NCBI GenBank assembly: GCA_038135065.1
Contig: JAYPWI010000009.1
Location: 39,546-103,545 of the forward strand
DNA length: 64,000 nt
Source of the DNA: JAYPWI01 sp038135065
GTDB lineage: Bacteria; Actinomycetota; Acidimicrobiia; Acidimicrobiales; Poriferisodalaceae
Direction: 5' to 3'
This document shows positions 43,605 through 52,605 of this stretch, piece after piece (positions within the stretch are counted from its first letter, which is position 1; every line of letters starts with the position of its first letter). The notes beneath the pieces were generated by a model that saw only the letters and a list, made by a program, of their open reading frames with translations, made no database searches and was not told where the DNA came from. The translations under genes were made by a program, and so were the position numbers.

Positions 43605-44777
43605 TCAGGGCCGGTAGACGTCGAGGATGGGCTCGGCTCCGCTGTCGAGCAACAAGACCTGGGCCCCACCGGCCGTGACGTGGTTGCTGACGGGCAGCCC
43701 CGGCCCGGGGGTCGCCTGCTGAAGGATGCGGGCGAGTTCGATGAGGTCGGCGACACCCATGTCCTCGTCCACCCGGACCGAGGTGACCAGGGACCGGGCC
43801 ACCCGGTCGAGGGTCACCGGGTTCCGTGAAGCGAGCAGGCGATCGCCCAGAGCCACCAGGAAACGCTGCTGACGCTCGACTCGGCCGAGGTCCCCCCGAC
43901 CGTCGGGCCGGGCTTGACCCTCGACCAGGTCGACCCAATGGCGGGACCGTACGTAGGCCAAGCCCCGCGCCCCGTCGAGGGTCACGGGACCGGGGTCGGT
44001 GAGAAAGAGCCCGACCGTCTCGTCGTATCCCGGAGTGGGAAGTTCCAACGTCACTCCACCAACTGCGTCGACCACGCGGTCGAGCCCAGCCAGATCGATC
44101 TCTACATAGTGGTGGACCCCGATCCCCAACTCGGCTCCGATGAGTTCGACCAGAGCGGCTGGTCCCCGGTTGTAGGCGCCGTTGAGGCGGGTCGCATTTC
44201 CCTCACCCGGTGGGTCGAACCACAGGTCGCGAGGTAGTGAGAGCAGTTGATGACCACCCCCTTGGAGCTCGCGCATCAGCATGACGGTGTCAGCCCGCCG
44301 ACCGCCTACCTCCTCGCCCAGGAGGGACGGAGCATCGGGACGGCTGGGGTCGATTCCCTCCCGAGAGTCCGAGCCGACCAATAGCCACACATCGCCACGA
44401 CCCGACGGTTGTGCAAGGGGTACCTCGACCCGCTCGAGTTGCCCATACCGCCACAGGCCGTAGGCCGCGGCAGCTCCTAGGACCAGGACTGCGCAGAGCG
44501 CGGCGACCAGGACGGCGCGCAGCCATCGACGAGGGGTCGAGGGCTCGGTCCGGTCAGGAGCAGGAAGGGGGGCGACCGGGCCGGACGGGACGACGACCCC
44601 GGGGGCGCCACGGCCCGGGTCGGTACCCTGCGATGCCCCTTCGTCCCCTGAGGACAGCGCCCGCCCATTGCGGGCAACAGGCCGAAACCCGGGCTGGCTT
44701 CCCGGGGCTGTTGCGACACCATCTGGATCGAGATCTGCCAGGCGCTCGAGGGCGCTCCGCCGGGGGGACCGGGCCAC
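43605..44777 (-). CDS. LytR-CpsA-Psr (LCP) family protein
   Basis: A 390-residue cell-wall enzyme that attaches teichoic-acid or arabinogalactan-like polymers to peptidoglycan. About 80 cytoplasmic, Pro/Arg-rich residues precede one membrane helix (AVLVAALCAVLVLGAAAAYG); the outer LCP domain has LLVGSDSREG, RRADTVMLM, LSLPRDLWF, RLNGAYNRGPAALVELIGAE, DRVVDAVGGV and YVRSRHW, including the conserved Arg and Asp residues for the pyrophosphate lipid. GTG start. Fits a Gram-positive actinobacterium. Confidence 0.92.
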   Translation of the reverse strand: MARSPRRSALERLADLDPDGVATAPGSQPGFRPVARNGRALSSGDEGASQGTDPGRGAPGVVVPSGPVAPLPAPDRTEPSTPRRWLRAVLVAALCAVLVLGAAAAYGLWRYGQLERVEVPLAQPSGRGDVWLLVGSDSREGIDPSRPDAPSLLGEEVGGRRADTVMLMRELQGGGHQLLSLPRDLWFDPPGEGNATRLNGAYNRGPAALVELIGAELGIGVHHYVEIDLAGLDRVVDAVGGVTLELPTPGYDETVGLFLTDPGPVTLDGARGLAYVRSRHWVDLVEGQARPDGRGDLGRVERQQRFLVALGDRLLASRNPVTLDRVARSLVTSVRVDEDMGVADLIELARILQQATPGPGLPVSNHVTAGGAQVLLLDSGAEPILDVYRP

Positions 44778-44798
44778 CCCCGTAGGTTGCCAGATGGA

Positions 44799-45614
44799 TC
44801 AACCGTCGATGGGTCGGCCGGCCAAGGGATCCCACCACCGTTCGGCCAGGGCGGTGAAGTTCGGCTGACCAGTGAGAGCAGTTACTCCACCGTCGACCAC
44901 CAAGCCGTGACCGGTGACATACGACGCATCGTCGCTGGCCAGGAAGGCGACGGCAGCTGCGATCTCCTCGGGTCGGCCCATGCGGCGCGCTGGCACCAGC
45001 CGCTCGTATTCCACCTGCGCCCGACGACTGTGGGCCAACGATGCCGTCATGGGCGTCTCGATACCCCCAGGGCACACTGCGTTGACACGGATACCGTCAC
45101 GGGCGTGGTCGGCCGCCATGGCCCTGGTGAAGTTGAGGACTGCACCCTTGGCTGCGTTGTAGGCAGCGATCCCCCAGTCGCCTGCCACTCCTGAGATGGA
45201 CGCAGTGTTGACGATGGCTCCTCCACCCTGTTCACGCATGATGGGTATGGCGGCCCGGCATCCATAGAAGACCGAGCTGACATCGACGTCCATCACGCGC
45301 TGCCATTCCTCGTCGGACAGGGTGTCCACCGTGCCCGTCGAGGTGACACCGGCATTGTTGAAGACCACGTCGAGGCGGCCGAAGCGGGCGACTGTGTCCT
45401 GGGTCATGGCCGTCACCGCTGCCGAGTCAGTGACGTCGATCTGTACGGCATCGGTGGCGGGGCCGAGTTCGGTGGCCAGGAGTTCGGCCCCTTCACCGTT
45501 GATGTCGGCGATCATCACCCGAGCTCCCTCATCGACGAGCCGGCGAACGGTCGCTGCACCGATGCCGGACGCTCCACCGGTGATCAGGGCCACCCTGTCC
45601 TCGAACCGTCGCAT
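44799..45614 (-). CDS. SDR family oxidoreductase
   Basis: A 271-residue classical SDR with TGGASGIGAAT, ADING after strand 2 (NAD preference), FNNAG, Ser in NTASISG, YNAAK and YVTGHGLVVDGG. GGAGGGACA stands before ATG 45614. It is of the 3-oxoacyl-ACP reductase/cyclopentanol dehydrogenase-like kind. It lies 21 bp upstream of the LCP gene on the same strand, but a shared function is unlikely. Divergent from the maf gene. Confidence 0.92.
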   Translation of the reverse strand: MRRFEDRVALITGGASGIGAATVRRLVDEGARVMIADINGEGAELLATELGPATDAVQIDVTDSAAVTAMTQDTVARFGRLDVVFNNAGVTSTGTVDTLSDEEWQRVMDVDVSSVFYGCRAAIPIMREQGGGAIVNTASISGVAGDWGIAAYNAAKGAVLNFTRAMAADHARDGIRVNAVCPGGIETPMTASLAHSRRAQVEYERLVPARRMGRPEEIAAAVAFLASDDASYVTGHGLVVDGGVTALTGQPNFTALAERWWDPLAGRPIDG

Positions 45615-45669
45615 TGTCCCTCCTCGACTCGTCCCGCGAGCCTAGTGACCCTCACCTAGTGGGCTGGGT

Positions 45670-46305
45670 GTGGCTGACGACCCGATAGGCCAGACTGACT
45701 GGGTGACGATCCCACTCGTGCTCGCCTCGGGCTCGCCCCGTCGACGGCACCTGTTGTCAGGCCTCGTCGCAGACATCACGGTGCTCACCCCCGACGTCGA
45801 CGAGACCCCTGCACCAGACGAAGACCCCCGCTCCTATGTCGAGCGGATCAGTCGGGACAAGGCCGCCACCGTCGATTCCCTCACCCACCACGGCGCGGTC
45901 ATCATCGCTGCGGACACCTGCGTGACCATCGACGGCCGCATCCTGGGCAAGCCGAACGGGCCCGAGGCCGCAGCCGCCATGCTCCGGGATCTGTCAGACC
46001 GTCCCCACCACACGATCACCGGTGTCACCGTTCGGAGTCCACTCGGCTGCGACACCATCTCGGTGGTGACCGAGGTGATGTTCGCAGCGCTCTCCGACAA
46101 CGACATCGACTGGTACGTTGCGACCGGCGAACCGCTCGACAAGGCGGGGGCATATGGGTTGCAAGGCCTCGCCGGTGTGTTCGTGCGGCGGATCGAGGGA
46201 AGCCACAGCAACGTCATCGGCCTCCCCTTGGCCGAGACAGCCGAACTCCTCAGGAGACACGGGGTCGCTGTGGCCGGCTCCGGCCAGTCGGCGGTGGTGA
46301 AGTGA
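45670..46305 (+). CDS. maf: Maf family nucleotide pyrophosphatase
   Basis: About 211 residues. LVLASGSPRRRHLLSGL is the Maf signature; VIIAADTCV carries the catalytic Asp; KAGAYGLQGLAGVFVRRIEG and SHSNVIGLPLAE are the later conserved blocks. It hydrolyses non-canonical or dTTP/UTP-type nucleotides, a housekeeping sanitiser. Start GTG 45670; a second in-frame GTG at 45703 fits the family N-terminus just as well. Overlaps the Dus gene by GTGA. Confidence 0.93.
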   Translation: MADDPIGQTDWVTIPLVLASGSPRRRHLLSGLVADITVLTPDVDETPAPDEDPRSYVERISRDKAATVDSLTHHGAVIIAADTCVTIDGRILGKPNGPEAAAAMLRDLSDRPHHTITGVTVRSPLGCDTISVVTEVMFAALSDNDIDWYVATGEPLDKAGAYGLQGLAGVFVRRIEGSHSNVIGLPLAETAELLRRHGVAVAGSGQSAVVK

Positions 46306-47486
46306 CCCCCTACCGGAGCCCCCTCAACGAATCCCTCGAGCCAGCCCGGCCGGGCGAATTCCCGGGCGTCGATCTCGGACCGCTACACCTCGAGACGCCA
46401 GTGGTGCTGGCTCCCATGGCAGGTGTCACCGACTGGCCGTTCCGTTCCCTGTGCCAACGGTTCGGAGCCGCCTTGTACGTCAACCAGATGATCACGGCCC
46501 GGGCCCTGGTCTACGACAACGCGCTGACCTGGAAGCTGGCCGAATTCGGTAGCGACGAACCAGTGCGCAGCGTGCAGTTGTACGGCACCGACCCGCACTA
46601 TGTGGCTCGTTCGGTCGAACTCCTACGTGAACGCCTCGACATCGATCACCTGGACATGAACTTCGGATGCCCGGCCCCCAAGGTGACCCGCAACGGCGGA
46701 GGGGCCGCCATTCCTGCCAAGCGTCGCCTGCTGGCCTCCATCGTGGGCGCAGCGGTACGCGCAGCAGGCGACGTGCCGGTGACGATCAAGTTTCGCATCG
46801 GCATCGACGACGACCATCACACCTTTCTCGATGCAGGCCGCATCGCCGAGGACGCAGGCTGTGTAGGGGTCACCCTCCACGCCCGGACCGCCCGCGACCT
46901 GTATTCGGGCCATGCCAACTGGGACGCCATCGCCAGCCTCGTCGAGCATGTCGACATCCCCGTGTTCGGCAACGGAGACATCTGGGAGCCCTGGGATGCA
47001 GTGCGCATGCTCCGCCACACCGGTGCGGCCGGTGTGGAGATCGGTCGTGGGTGCCTGGGGCGCCCGTGGCTGTTCCACGACCTGGTCTCGGTGATCAGCG
47101 GCCGGGAGCCTACCTACACCCGACCCACTCTGGGCCTGGTGGCCGACACGATGGTCGATCACGTCGATCGACTGATCGCCTTCTATGAGGAACCAGAGAA
47201 TGCCGTGGTCCGGCGGTTCCGCAAGCACGCCGGGTGGTACGTAGCGGGCTGGCCGGTGGGCAAGGAGATGCGACGGGCCATCCATCAGGTGAGCAGTCGC
47301 GAGGAACTGGCCGAGTTGTGTGGATCCTTCGACCGGAGCGTCGTGCTGCCTCCCGAGGGGGTGCGGGTGGCCCGATCCCATACCGGAGGACCGCGCCGGG
47401 TGGCCCTCCCCGACGGATGGCTCGACGATCCCGACGAGGACATCCAGCTCGACGAGGCTGCCGAGGCGGCGGTCAGCGGAGGGTGA
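46302..47486 (+). CDS. dusB: tRNA-dihydrouridine synthase (DusB-type)
   Basis: A 394-residue FMN enzyme that reduces uridine in tRNA D-loops. It shows VVLAPMAGVTDWPFRSLCQ, the catalytic Cys in MNFGCPAPKVTRNGGGAAI, TIKFRIG, LHARTARDLYSG, FGNGDIWEP and GAAGVEIGRGCLGRPWLF. The C-terminal helical domain follows (RRFRKHAGWYVAGWP); the tail to residue 394 is variable. GTG starts at 46302 and the stop overlaps the next gene: maf-dus-cyclo-ligase form a tight triplet. Confidence 0.93.
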   Translation: MTPYRSPLNESLEPARPGEFPGVDLGPLHLETPVVLAPMAGVTDWPFRSLCQRFGAALYVNQMITARALVYDNALTWKLAEFGSDEPVRSVQLYGTDPHYVARSVELLRERLDIDHLDMNFGCPAPKVTRNGGGAAIPAKRRLLASIVGAAVRAAGDVPVTIKFRIGIDDDHHTFLDAGRIAEDAGCVGVTLHARTARDLYSGHANWDAIASLVEHVDIPVFGNGDIWEPWDAVRMLRHTGAAGVEIGRGCLGRPWLFHDLVSVISGREPTYTRPTLGLVADTMVDHVDRLIAFYEEPENAVVRRFRKHAGWYVAGWPVGKEMRRAIHQVSSREELAELCGSFDRSVVLPPEGVRVARSHTGGPRRVALPDGWLDDPDEDIQLDEAAEAAVSGG

Positions 47487-48040
47487 CCGTCCCTCCCGAT
47501 GCCGAGGCGTCCAAGGCCGCCTGGCGGGCCCATGCTCGCCGGACCGCCCACATCCCAACGCCTTCGCAGATCGCGCAGGTCGCAGAGCGTCTGATCGAGT
47601 TCCTGACGCCGATCAACGGGGTGTTCCTCTTCTACCGAGCAGTGGAACCCGAGGTTCCGCTCGACGGGGTGGCCGATGCCCTCGGTTGGCCCCGCTTCGC
47701 CGTCACCAGAACCCCCGAGGAGGGTCCGCTGACCGTCCACCCCGCCATTGGCCCCATGGAGCGACACCGCTTCGGGTTCCATCAACCGGTGTCCGACGCT
47801 CTCGAACTGGCTCCCCACCATCTGTCGGCTGCACTCGTGCCCGGGATGCTGTTCGATCGATCCGGCACCAGGCTGGGGCACGGCGCCGGCTATTTCGATG
47901 AGTTGCTCAGCAGTCTGCCCCCTGACCGGCCCCGCATCGGCATCACCCTCGCTGGGCGGATCGTCGATCGGTTGCCCGTCGAACCACACGACGTCCCGAT
48001 GACCCACCTGGCCACCGAGAGCGGCGTCACGCCGATCTGA
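47483..48040 (+). CDS. 5-formyltetrahydrofolate cyclo-ligase
   Basis: A 185-residue enzyme that converts 5-formyl-THF to 5,10-methenyl-THF with ATP. The hallmark is SGTRLGHGAGYFDELLSSL near residue 128-146, with VPGMLFD before it. The N-terminal ASKAAWRAHARRTAH binds phosphate. It is somewhat short but complete. GTG start overlaps the dus stop. It runs 14 bp into the 3' end of the converging hotdog gene. Confidence 0.92.
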   Translation: MTVPPDAEASKAAWRAHARRTAHIPTPSQIAQVAERLIEFLTPINGVFLFYRAVEPEVPLDGVADALGWPRFAVTRTPEEGPLTVHPAIGPMERHRFGFHQPVSDALELAPHHLSAALVPGMLFDRSGTRLGHGAGYFDELLSSLPPDRPRIGITLAGRIVDRLPVEPHDVPMTHLATESGVTPI

Positions 48041-48476
48041 GCTGGCGCCAGCGCGAGTGCGCGGTGGTGAGCGGAGAGCCGTCGGACGCGATGATCGACC
48101 CCTCCACGTACAGGTCCCGCCCATCCACCCTGGTCAGACGGGCCTGGGCCACCACCTCGTCGGCCATGGGCACGGGCCGGACATAGGTCAGGTGCATCTC
48201 CGCCGTCACGCAGGGAGCGGCGTCGGCCCTGTCGTCGAGGCCGAGCTGGGCGGCTACCCCCATCACCTCGTCCAGGATGCTGGCCTGGATACCGCCGTGG
48301 ACCACGGTGTCGAGTCCGCAATGGTGGTTCGCGGTGCGGTGCCGGGTCTCGACGGTGCCGTCGTCGTAGCGGGTGAACACGAGCCGGAGGCCCTGATCGT
48401 TGGCCTGCCCGCAGCCAAAGCACCGGCTGACTCCCGCTCTGTCCATCTCGACCGGCTGAGGAAACCCCTGCGTCAT
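48027..48476 (-). CDS. PaaI-type hotdog thioesterase
   Basis: A 149-residue hotdog protein. The N-terminal SRCFGCGQANDQGL is a Cys pair (CFGC) often seen in this family and possibly zinc-binding; HHCGLDTVVHGGIQASILDEVMG is the active-site helix (HGG...E/D), followed by AEMHLTYVRPVPM and VEGSIIASDG. It probably hydrolyses short or aryl acyl-CoA. It converges on the cyclo-ligase gene with a 14 bp overlap. Confidence 0.9.
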   Translation of the reverse strand: MTQGFPQPVEMDRAGVSRCFGCGQANDQGLRLVFTRYDDGTVETRHRTANHHCGLDTVVHGGIQASILDEVMGVAAQLGLDDRADAAPCVTAEMHLTYVRPVPMADEVVAQARLTRVDGRDLYVEGSIIASDGSPLTTAHSRWRQLRSA

Positions 48477-48544
48477 GGCCGGTCAGGCTAGCCCTGCCGT
48501 GGTGGTCTGGCTGGGTGGCCGTCGGCGGGCATAGCATTCACGGC

Positions 48545-48679
48545 ATGAGCCGAAACCGGAGCAAGGGGGGTCGGGTGACCCCCAAGGGCGGAGGTGGCGG
48601 TCGCCCGCCGCGACCGACGTGTAAGGAACACGGTCGCTATCGCTGGTGCAGCGAGCACCAACGGTGGGAACACCCCTGA
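48545..48679 (+). CDS. Small basic Cys/His protein, 44 aa
   Basis: An ATG-initiated reading frame of 44 residues: a Lys/Arg/Gly-rich N-terminal half with five consecutive glycines, then RPTCKEHGRYRWCSEHQRW ending EHP. The spacing Cys-x2-His...Cys-x2-His looks like a small zinc knuckle, so the reading frame may be real. The ribosome binding site is weak. I do not recognise a family. It sits between two hotdog/CoA genes and has no obvious partner. Confidence 0.5.
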   Translation: MSRNRSKGGRVTPKGGGGGRPPRPTCKEHGRYRWCSEHQRWEHP

Positions 48680-48694
48680 AAGGGGCCCGTCGCC

Positions 48695-48805
48695 TCAGCC
48701 CGCCATCAGAACGGTGACGATCACGATGGCAACTGCGGCCACCGCTCCACCGATACCCAGGAACACGGCGATAGCGGCTGCTGTGAGGGCGTTGTCGTCG
48801 TCCAT
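48695..48805 (-). CDS. Small single-helix membrane peptide, 36 aa
   Basis: ATG 48805 is preceded by a strong GGGAGGAACC. The 36-residue product is acidic at the start (MDDDN) and then almost one long hydrophobic helix (AAAIAVFLGIGGAVAAVAIVIVTVLMAG). The Shine-Dalgarno sequence and the clean amphipathic start make it more credible than chance. Function unknown; such peptides often bind or regulate a membrane partner. Confidence 0.6.
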   Translation of the reverse strand: MDDDNALTAAAIAVFLGIGGAVAAVAIVIVTVLMAG

Positions 48806-48960
48806 GGTTCCTCCCGGTCGTCGGCCGGATTCACCATAGCGGAACCGGGTGAGTTCGCTCCCATTGCGACGCGTGCGGAACTCGGGCGCATGAACGACCC
48901 CGTACGCGAGACTCTGTCGCCGGCTGCGGGGGACGCCTGGCCGGCAAGGGGGCATGGGCG

Positions 48961-51444
48961 GTGCGACCGCTAGAGGGATTGCTGATCGTCGAGTTGGCCG
49001 GTGGTGTCGCCGGCCCATGGGCCGGGCGTCTGTTCGCCGACTACGGAGCCGACGTCATCAAAGTCGAGGGGCCAGACGGCGACCCGTCGCGCCGGGAGGG
49101 TGCCCGGACGGGCCCGAGACCCCTGACCGAAGCCAGCCCCCTGTTCGCCCACCTCAACACCAACAAGCGGTCGGTGGTCCTGGACCCCGACGAACCGGCT
49201 GATCGGGTCGCCCTGCACCATCTGCTCGAGGCAGCCCACCTGGTCATCGACGACGGCTCTGCGTGGGGCGGGCCGGCCGCTCTGCGCGACGCCCACCCCC
49301 ATCTGGTCGTCCTCAGCGTCACCCCCTTCGGCACCACGGGGCCCTACGCCGGTCGGCCGGCCAACGACCTCGTCGTCTACGCCATGGGTGGGCCCTTGCA
49401 CTCCACCGGACAACCCGATCGCGAACCCATCAAGCTGGCCGGGCGCATCGTGGAGTACCAGTGCGGAGCCGTTGCCGCGGTGGCCGGGCTGGGGGCCCTG
49501 CTGACCACCGAGCACACCGGCAGGGGCTTCCACGTCGACGTGGCCAACTTCGAGACCCAGGCGGGCTCCATCGACCGACGGATGGCCCTGCTGATGTTGT
49601 GGGCCTTCACCGGTCGGATGGGGCGCCGGGAAGGAGGTAACCGGGAGGGCATCATCCCAGCCGGGATCTACCCGACCAGCGACGGGTACTGCCAGATCGT
49701 GTTCGCCCCGAACTGGCTGGAGCGGGTGGCCGCAATGCTGGGGCATGACGAGTTGAGCGCACATCTGGCCGACCCGGGCTGGATCGACGACCCCGAGATC
49801 CCGGGCCTCATGGCCGAGGCGGTGTTCACGTGGACTGTCCAACGCACCAAACAGCAAGCCATGGACGACGCCCAGGCCCGCCAGTTGGCCGTGATGCCTC
49901 TCAACGACACCGTCGACGTGTTGGCTGATCCTCACCTCGCCCAGCGCGGCTTCTTCCGATCCGTCGACCACCCCGTGATGGGTGGGTACCGGGCCCCGGG
50001 TCCGCAGCTCGGCCTACGCGATGGGTGGGCGGTCACCCGGCCAGCTCCCCTGCTCGGGCAACACACTGACGAGGTCCTCGCCGCCATCCCGAAACGCTCG
50101 ACCGGGGCGGGGGTCATCACCGGCGCGGGAACCCGCACCTCGGATCTGCCCCTGTCAGGAGTCCGAGTCCTGGACATGACCGTGGTCTGGGCCGGACCGC
50201 TCTGCACCACCCTGTTGGGCGACCTGGGGGCGGAGGTGATCCGTCTCGACAACCCGAACCTGTTCCCCACGGCCACCCGGGGGGCCATCCCCCGGCCCCG
50301 GCCGGGACTCGAATGGGAGCTGGGCCAGTACTGGAGTGGGTTCCCCGACGGGGACGGCGGGGACCGTCCATGGAACCGGGTGGCTGCCTTCCTCATCCAT
50401 GCCCGGGGCAAGAAGAGCGCCACCCTGGACCTGCGAACCGAGTTGGGCAGGTCCACCTTCCTGCGCCTCGTGGCCGAATCGGACGTGTTCGTGGAGAACA
50501 ACTCGGTGAAGGTGCTCGAGCAGCTGGGGCTCGATGTAGCCACCCTGCACGAGGCGAACCCCCGCCTGATCGTGGTCCGCATGCCGTCTCTCGGCCTCGA
50601 GGGGCCCTACCGCGACCACATCGGGTTCGGCGCCCACATGGAGGCCCTGTGCGGCCTGACCTCGCTGCGCGGGTATCGCGACCTGGATCCGTCGTCGCTC
50701 GACGCCACCTATTTCATGGATCCGGCAAGTGGAGCCGCTGGCGCAGTGGCCACCATGGCCGCCCTCCGGCGCCGGGAGCGGAGCGGGACGGGTGAGCTGG
50801 TCGAGATAGCCCAAGCCGAGAACCTCCTCAACTACATCGGCGAGTACCTGATCGACACCTCGTTGACCGGTTCTGCACACGAGCGGCACGGCAACCGCCA
50901 CCCCCATCGGGCACCCCAAGGGGTGTACCCCTGCCTGGGCACCGACCGGTGGATCGCCCTGTCGGTTCCCGACGATGCCGGGTGGCGCTCCCTGGTCGAG
51001 CTGATGGGCTCACCCCAGTGGGCCCTGCCACCCGAGCTGGCAACCGAGGACGGACGGCGGGACCACCACGAGCTGATCGACCAAGAGCTGGCCGCATGGA
51101 CGGCAGGGCACGACAGGTTCGCCTTGGCCGAGGCCCTGCGCTCGGCCGGTGTGGAGGCGGGGCCGGTGATGGACGAAGCCGACGTCTTCGCCGACCCGCA
51201 ACTCGGCGAGCGGGGGTTCTTCCGCTCCAACCGATCGAGCGACGTACCCGACACCCTGTTCCCCGGACACCTGTGGCGGTGGGACGGCCCGCCCCTGGCC
51301 TGGGGCGAGCTCAACGTGATGGGCCGCGACAACGACGAGGTCTACCGAGGGATCCTGGGTCTGAGCGACGCGGAGATGGCTGCCCTGGCCGAGGGGGGCC
51401 ACCTGGCCGACGGGTACCGAGGACCCGACGGCAGGCCGTTGTGA
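48961..51444 (+). CDS. CaiB/BaiF CoA transferase, two-domain fusion
   Basis: An 827-residue family III CoA-transferase in which two full copies are fused. Domain 1 (1-390) starts LEGLLIVELAGGVAGPWAGR with DYGADVIKVE; domain 2 (about 397-827) starts SGVRVLDMTVVWAGPLCTTL with DLGAEVIRLDNP. The acyl-enzyme Asp of formyl-CoA transferase is replaced by Glu in both copies (VDVANFETQ and VEIAQAENLL). Such double proteins occur with steroid and bile-acid degradation genes. GTG start 48961; converges on the HMG-CoA-lyase-like gene. Confidence 0.92.
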   Translation: MRPLEGLLIVELAGGVAGPWAGRLFADYGADVIKVEGPDGDPSRREGARTGPRPLTEASPLFAHLNTNKRSVVLDPDEPADRVALHHLLEAAHLVIDDGSAWGGPAALRDAHPHLVVLSVTPFGTTGPYAGRPANDLVVYAMGGPLHSTGQPDREPIKLAGRIVEYQCGAVAAVAGLGALLTTEHTGRGFHVDVANFETQAGSIDRRMALLMLWAFTGRMGRREGGNREGIIPAGIYPTSDGYCQIVFAPNWLERVAAMLGHDELSAHLADPGWIDDPEIPGLMAEAVFTWTVQRTKQQAMDDAQARQLAVMPLNDTVDVLADPHLAQRGFFRSVDHPVMGGYRAPGPQLGLRDGWAVTRPAPLLGQHTDEVLAAIPKRSTGAGVITGAGTRTSDLPLSGVRVLDMTVVWAGPLCTTLLGDLGAEVIRLDNPNLFPTATRGAIPRPRPGLEWELGQYWSGFPDGDGGDRPWNRVAAFLIHARGKKSATLDLRTELGRSTFLRLVAESDVFVENNSVKVLEQLGLDVATLHEANPRLIVVRMPSLGLEGPYRDHIGFGAHMEALCGLTSLRGYRDLDPSSLDATYFMDPASGAAGAVATMAALRRRERSGTGELVEIAQAENLLNYIGEYLIDTSLTGSAHERHGNRHPHRAPQGVYPCLGTDRWIALSVPDDAGWRSLVELMGSPQWALPPELATEDGRRDHHELIDQELAAWTAGHDRFALAEALRSAGVEAGPVMDEADVFADPQLGERGFFRSNRSSDVPDTLFPGHLWRWDGPPLAWGELNVMGRDNDEVYRGILGLSDAEMAALAEGGHLADGYRGPDGRPL

Positions 51445-51453
51445 GAGGGGCGA

Positions 51454-52548
51454 TCACCCACCCCCGGCCAGCAGGGCGCTGCCGTCACCCCACGGGCTGA
51501 TCTGGCCCTCGTACACATCGGGCCCGCGCAGGAAGTGGGAGGCCTCGTCGAGGGTCTCGACGAAGGGCATGTCGATGGGATACAGGGCTCCCTCCCGTGG
51601 GCGGGGCCCTGACTTCGAGACGTGTCCCCACAGGGAATGGCCGACGATCTCCTCGGCAATCCAGGCAGCCTGGATCAACTTGTCGAGGTCGTAGCCCGTC
51701 TCGATGCCCATCTCGTGACAGAGGTCGACGAAGTCCTCGGTGGGCACGTGGCCAGCCGACCGGCCATTCCCGCAGTAGGGGCAGCCCCCCATGCCACCCA
51801 GGGAGGTGTCGAAGCTGTCGACCCCCAACTGCAGGGCCTCGTAATAGCTGGCAATCCCGGCTCCCCGAGTGTTGTGCAGGTGGAGGTGGAAACTCTCGAT
51901 CTCGGGCCACATCTCCCGGATGGCCAGGATGGTCTCCCGCACCCGGTGGGGGGCATTCCACCCCATGGCGTCGGAGAAGGAGATCTTCCCCACCTCGAAC
52001 CCGCCCTCGTGCCAGGTGTCGACCATCACCCCGATGGTCTCCAACTGCTGCTCGAGGGTGAAGGGACCCTCGAAATTGCAACCCCACGGGCTCCCGATGA
52101 CCACGGTGCCCGACGTGGCTCCCGCCGCAGCGGCCCGTTCCACGATGCCGGCACCGGCCGCCAACTGCTGAGCCTTGGACCGGTTGTAGTTGCGGCGGGC
52201 AAAGCTGTCCGAGACCTCCGCAGCGATGGCGAACCCCCGAGACCGGACATCGATCTTGGGGTAGAAGCGGTCGGCCCGCTCGAACCCCTTCTGGTTGAAG
52301 ATGGCCGCCGTGTAGGTCACCCCCGGCTTGGGCACGAAGCGCTCGGCCAGTTCCTCGATGTTGGCCATGGCCGGGGTCCACTTCGGATGGGCGAACGAGC
52401 CGATGGAGATCACCTTGGCTCCGGTCTCCCCCAGGGCGTCGAGCAGGCGGAGCTTGTCGTCGATCGAGATGTCCGGGCTCTCGATCTGCAGGCCCTCTCG
52501 CATGGTGTCGTCGGTGATGGTGACCCTGGTGGGCAGCAGGCTTGACAT
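51454..52548 (-). CDS. HMG-CoA lyase-like protein (HMGL family)
   Basis: A 364-residue TIM-barrel of the DRE-TIM metallolyase family. TITDDTMREGLQIES holds the catalytic Arg, IGSFAHPKWTP follows, FHLHLHNTRGAG provides the metal HxH, and DTSLGGMGGCPYCGNGR is the flexible active-site Cys loop. HMG-CoA lyase proper reads RDGLQNE; here the Asp is Glu and the Asn/Glu differ, so the substrate may not be HMG-CoA. Third in the order ligase-monooxygenase-lyase on the minus strand. Confidence 0.9.
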   Translation of the reverse strand: MSSLLPTRVTITDDTMREGLQIESPDISIDDKLRLLDALGETGAKVISIGSFAHPKWTPAMANIEELAERFVPKPGVTYTAAIFNQKGFERADRFYPKIDVRSRGFAIAAEVSDSFARRNYNRSKAQQLAAGAGIVERAAAAGATSGTVVIGSPWGCNFEGPFTLEQQLETIGVMVDTWHEGGFEVGKISFSDAMGWNAPHRVRETILAIREMWPEIESFHLHLHNTRGAGIASYYEALQLGVDSFDTSLGGMGGCPYCGNGRSAGHVPTEDFVDLCHEMGIETGYDLDKLIQAAWIAEEIVGHSLWGHVSKSGPRPREGALYPIDMPFVETLDEASHFLRGPDVYEGQISPWGDGSALLAGGG

Positions 52549-52605
52549 GTCGTACCCCCTCCGTACTGGGGCCCGAGCCTACGACCTCACCGTTTTCGGT
52601 GCGGC

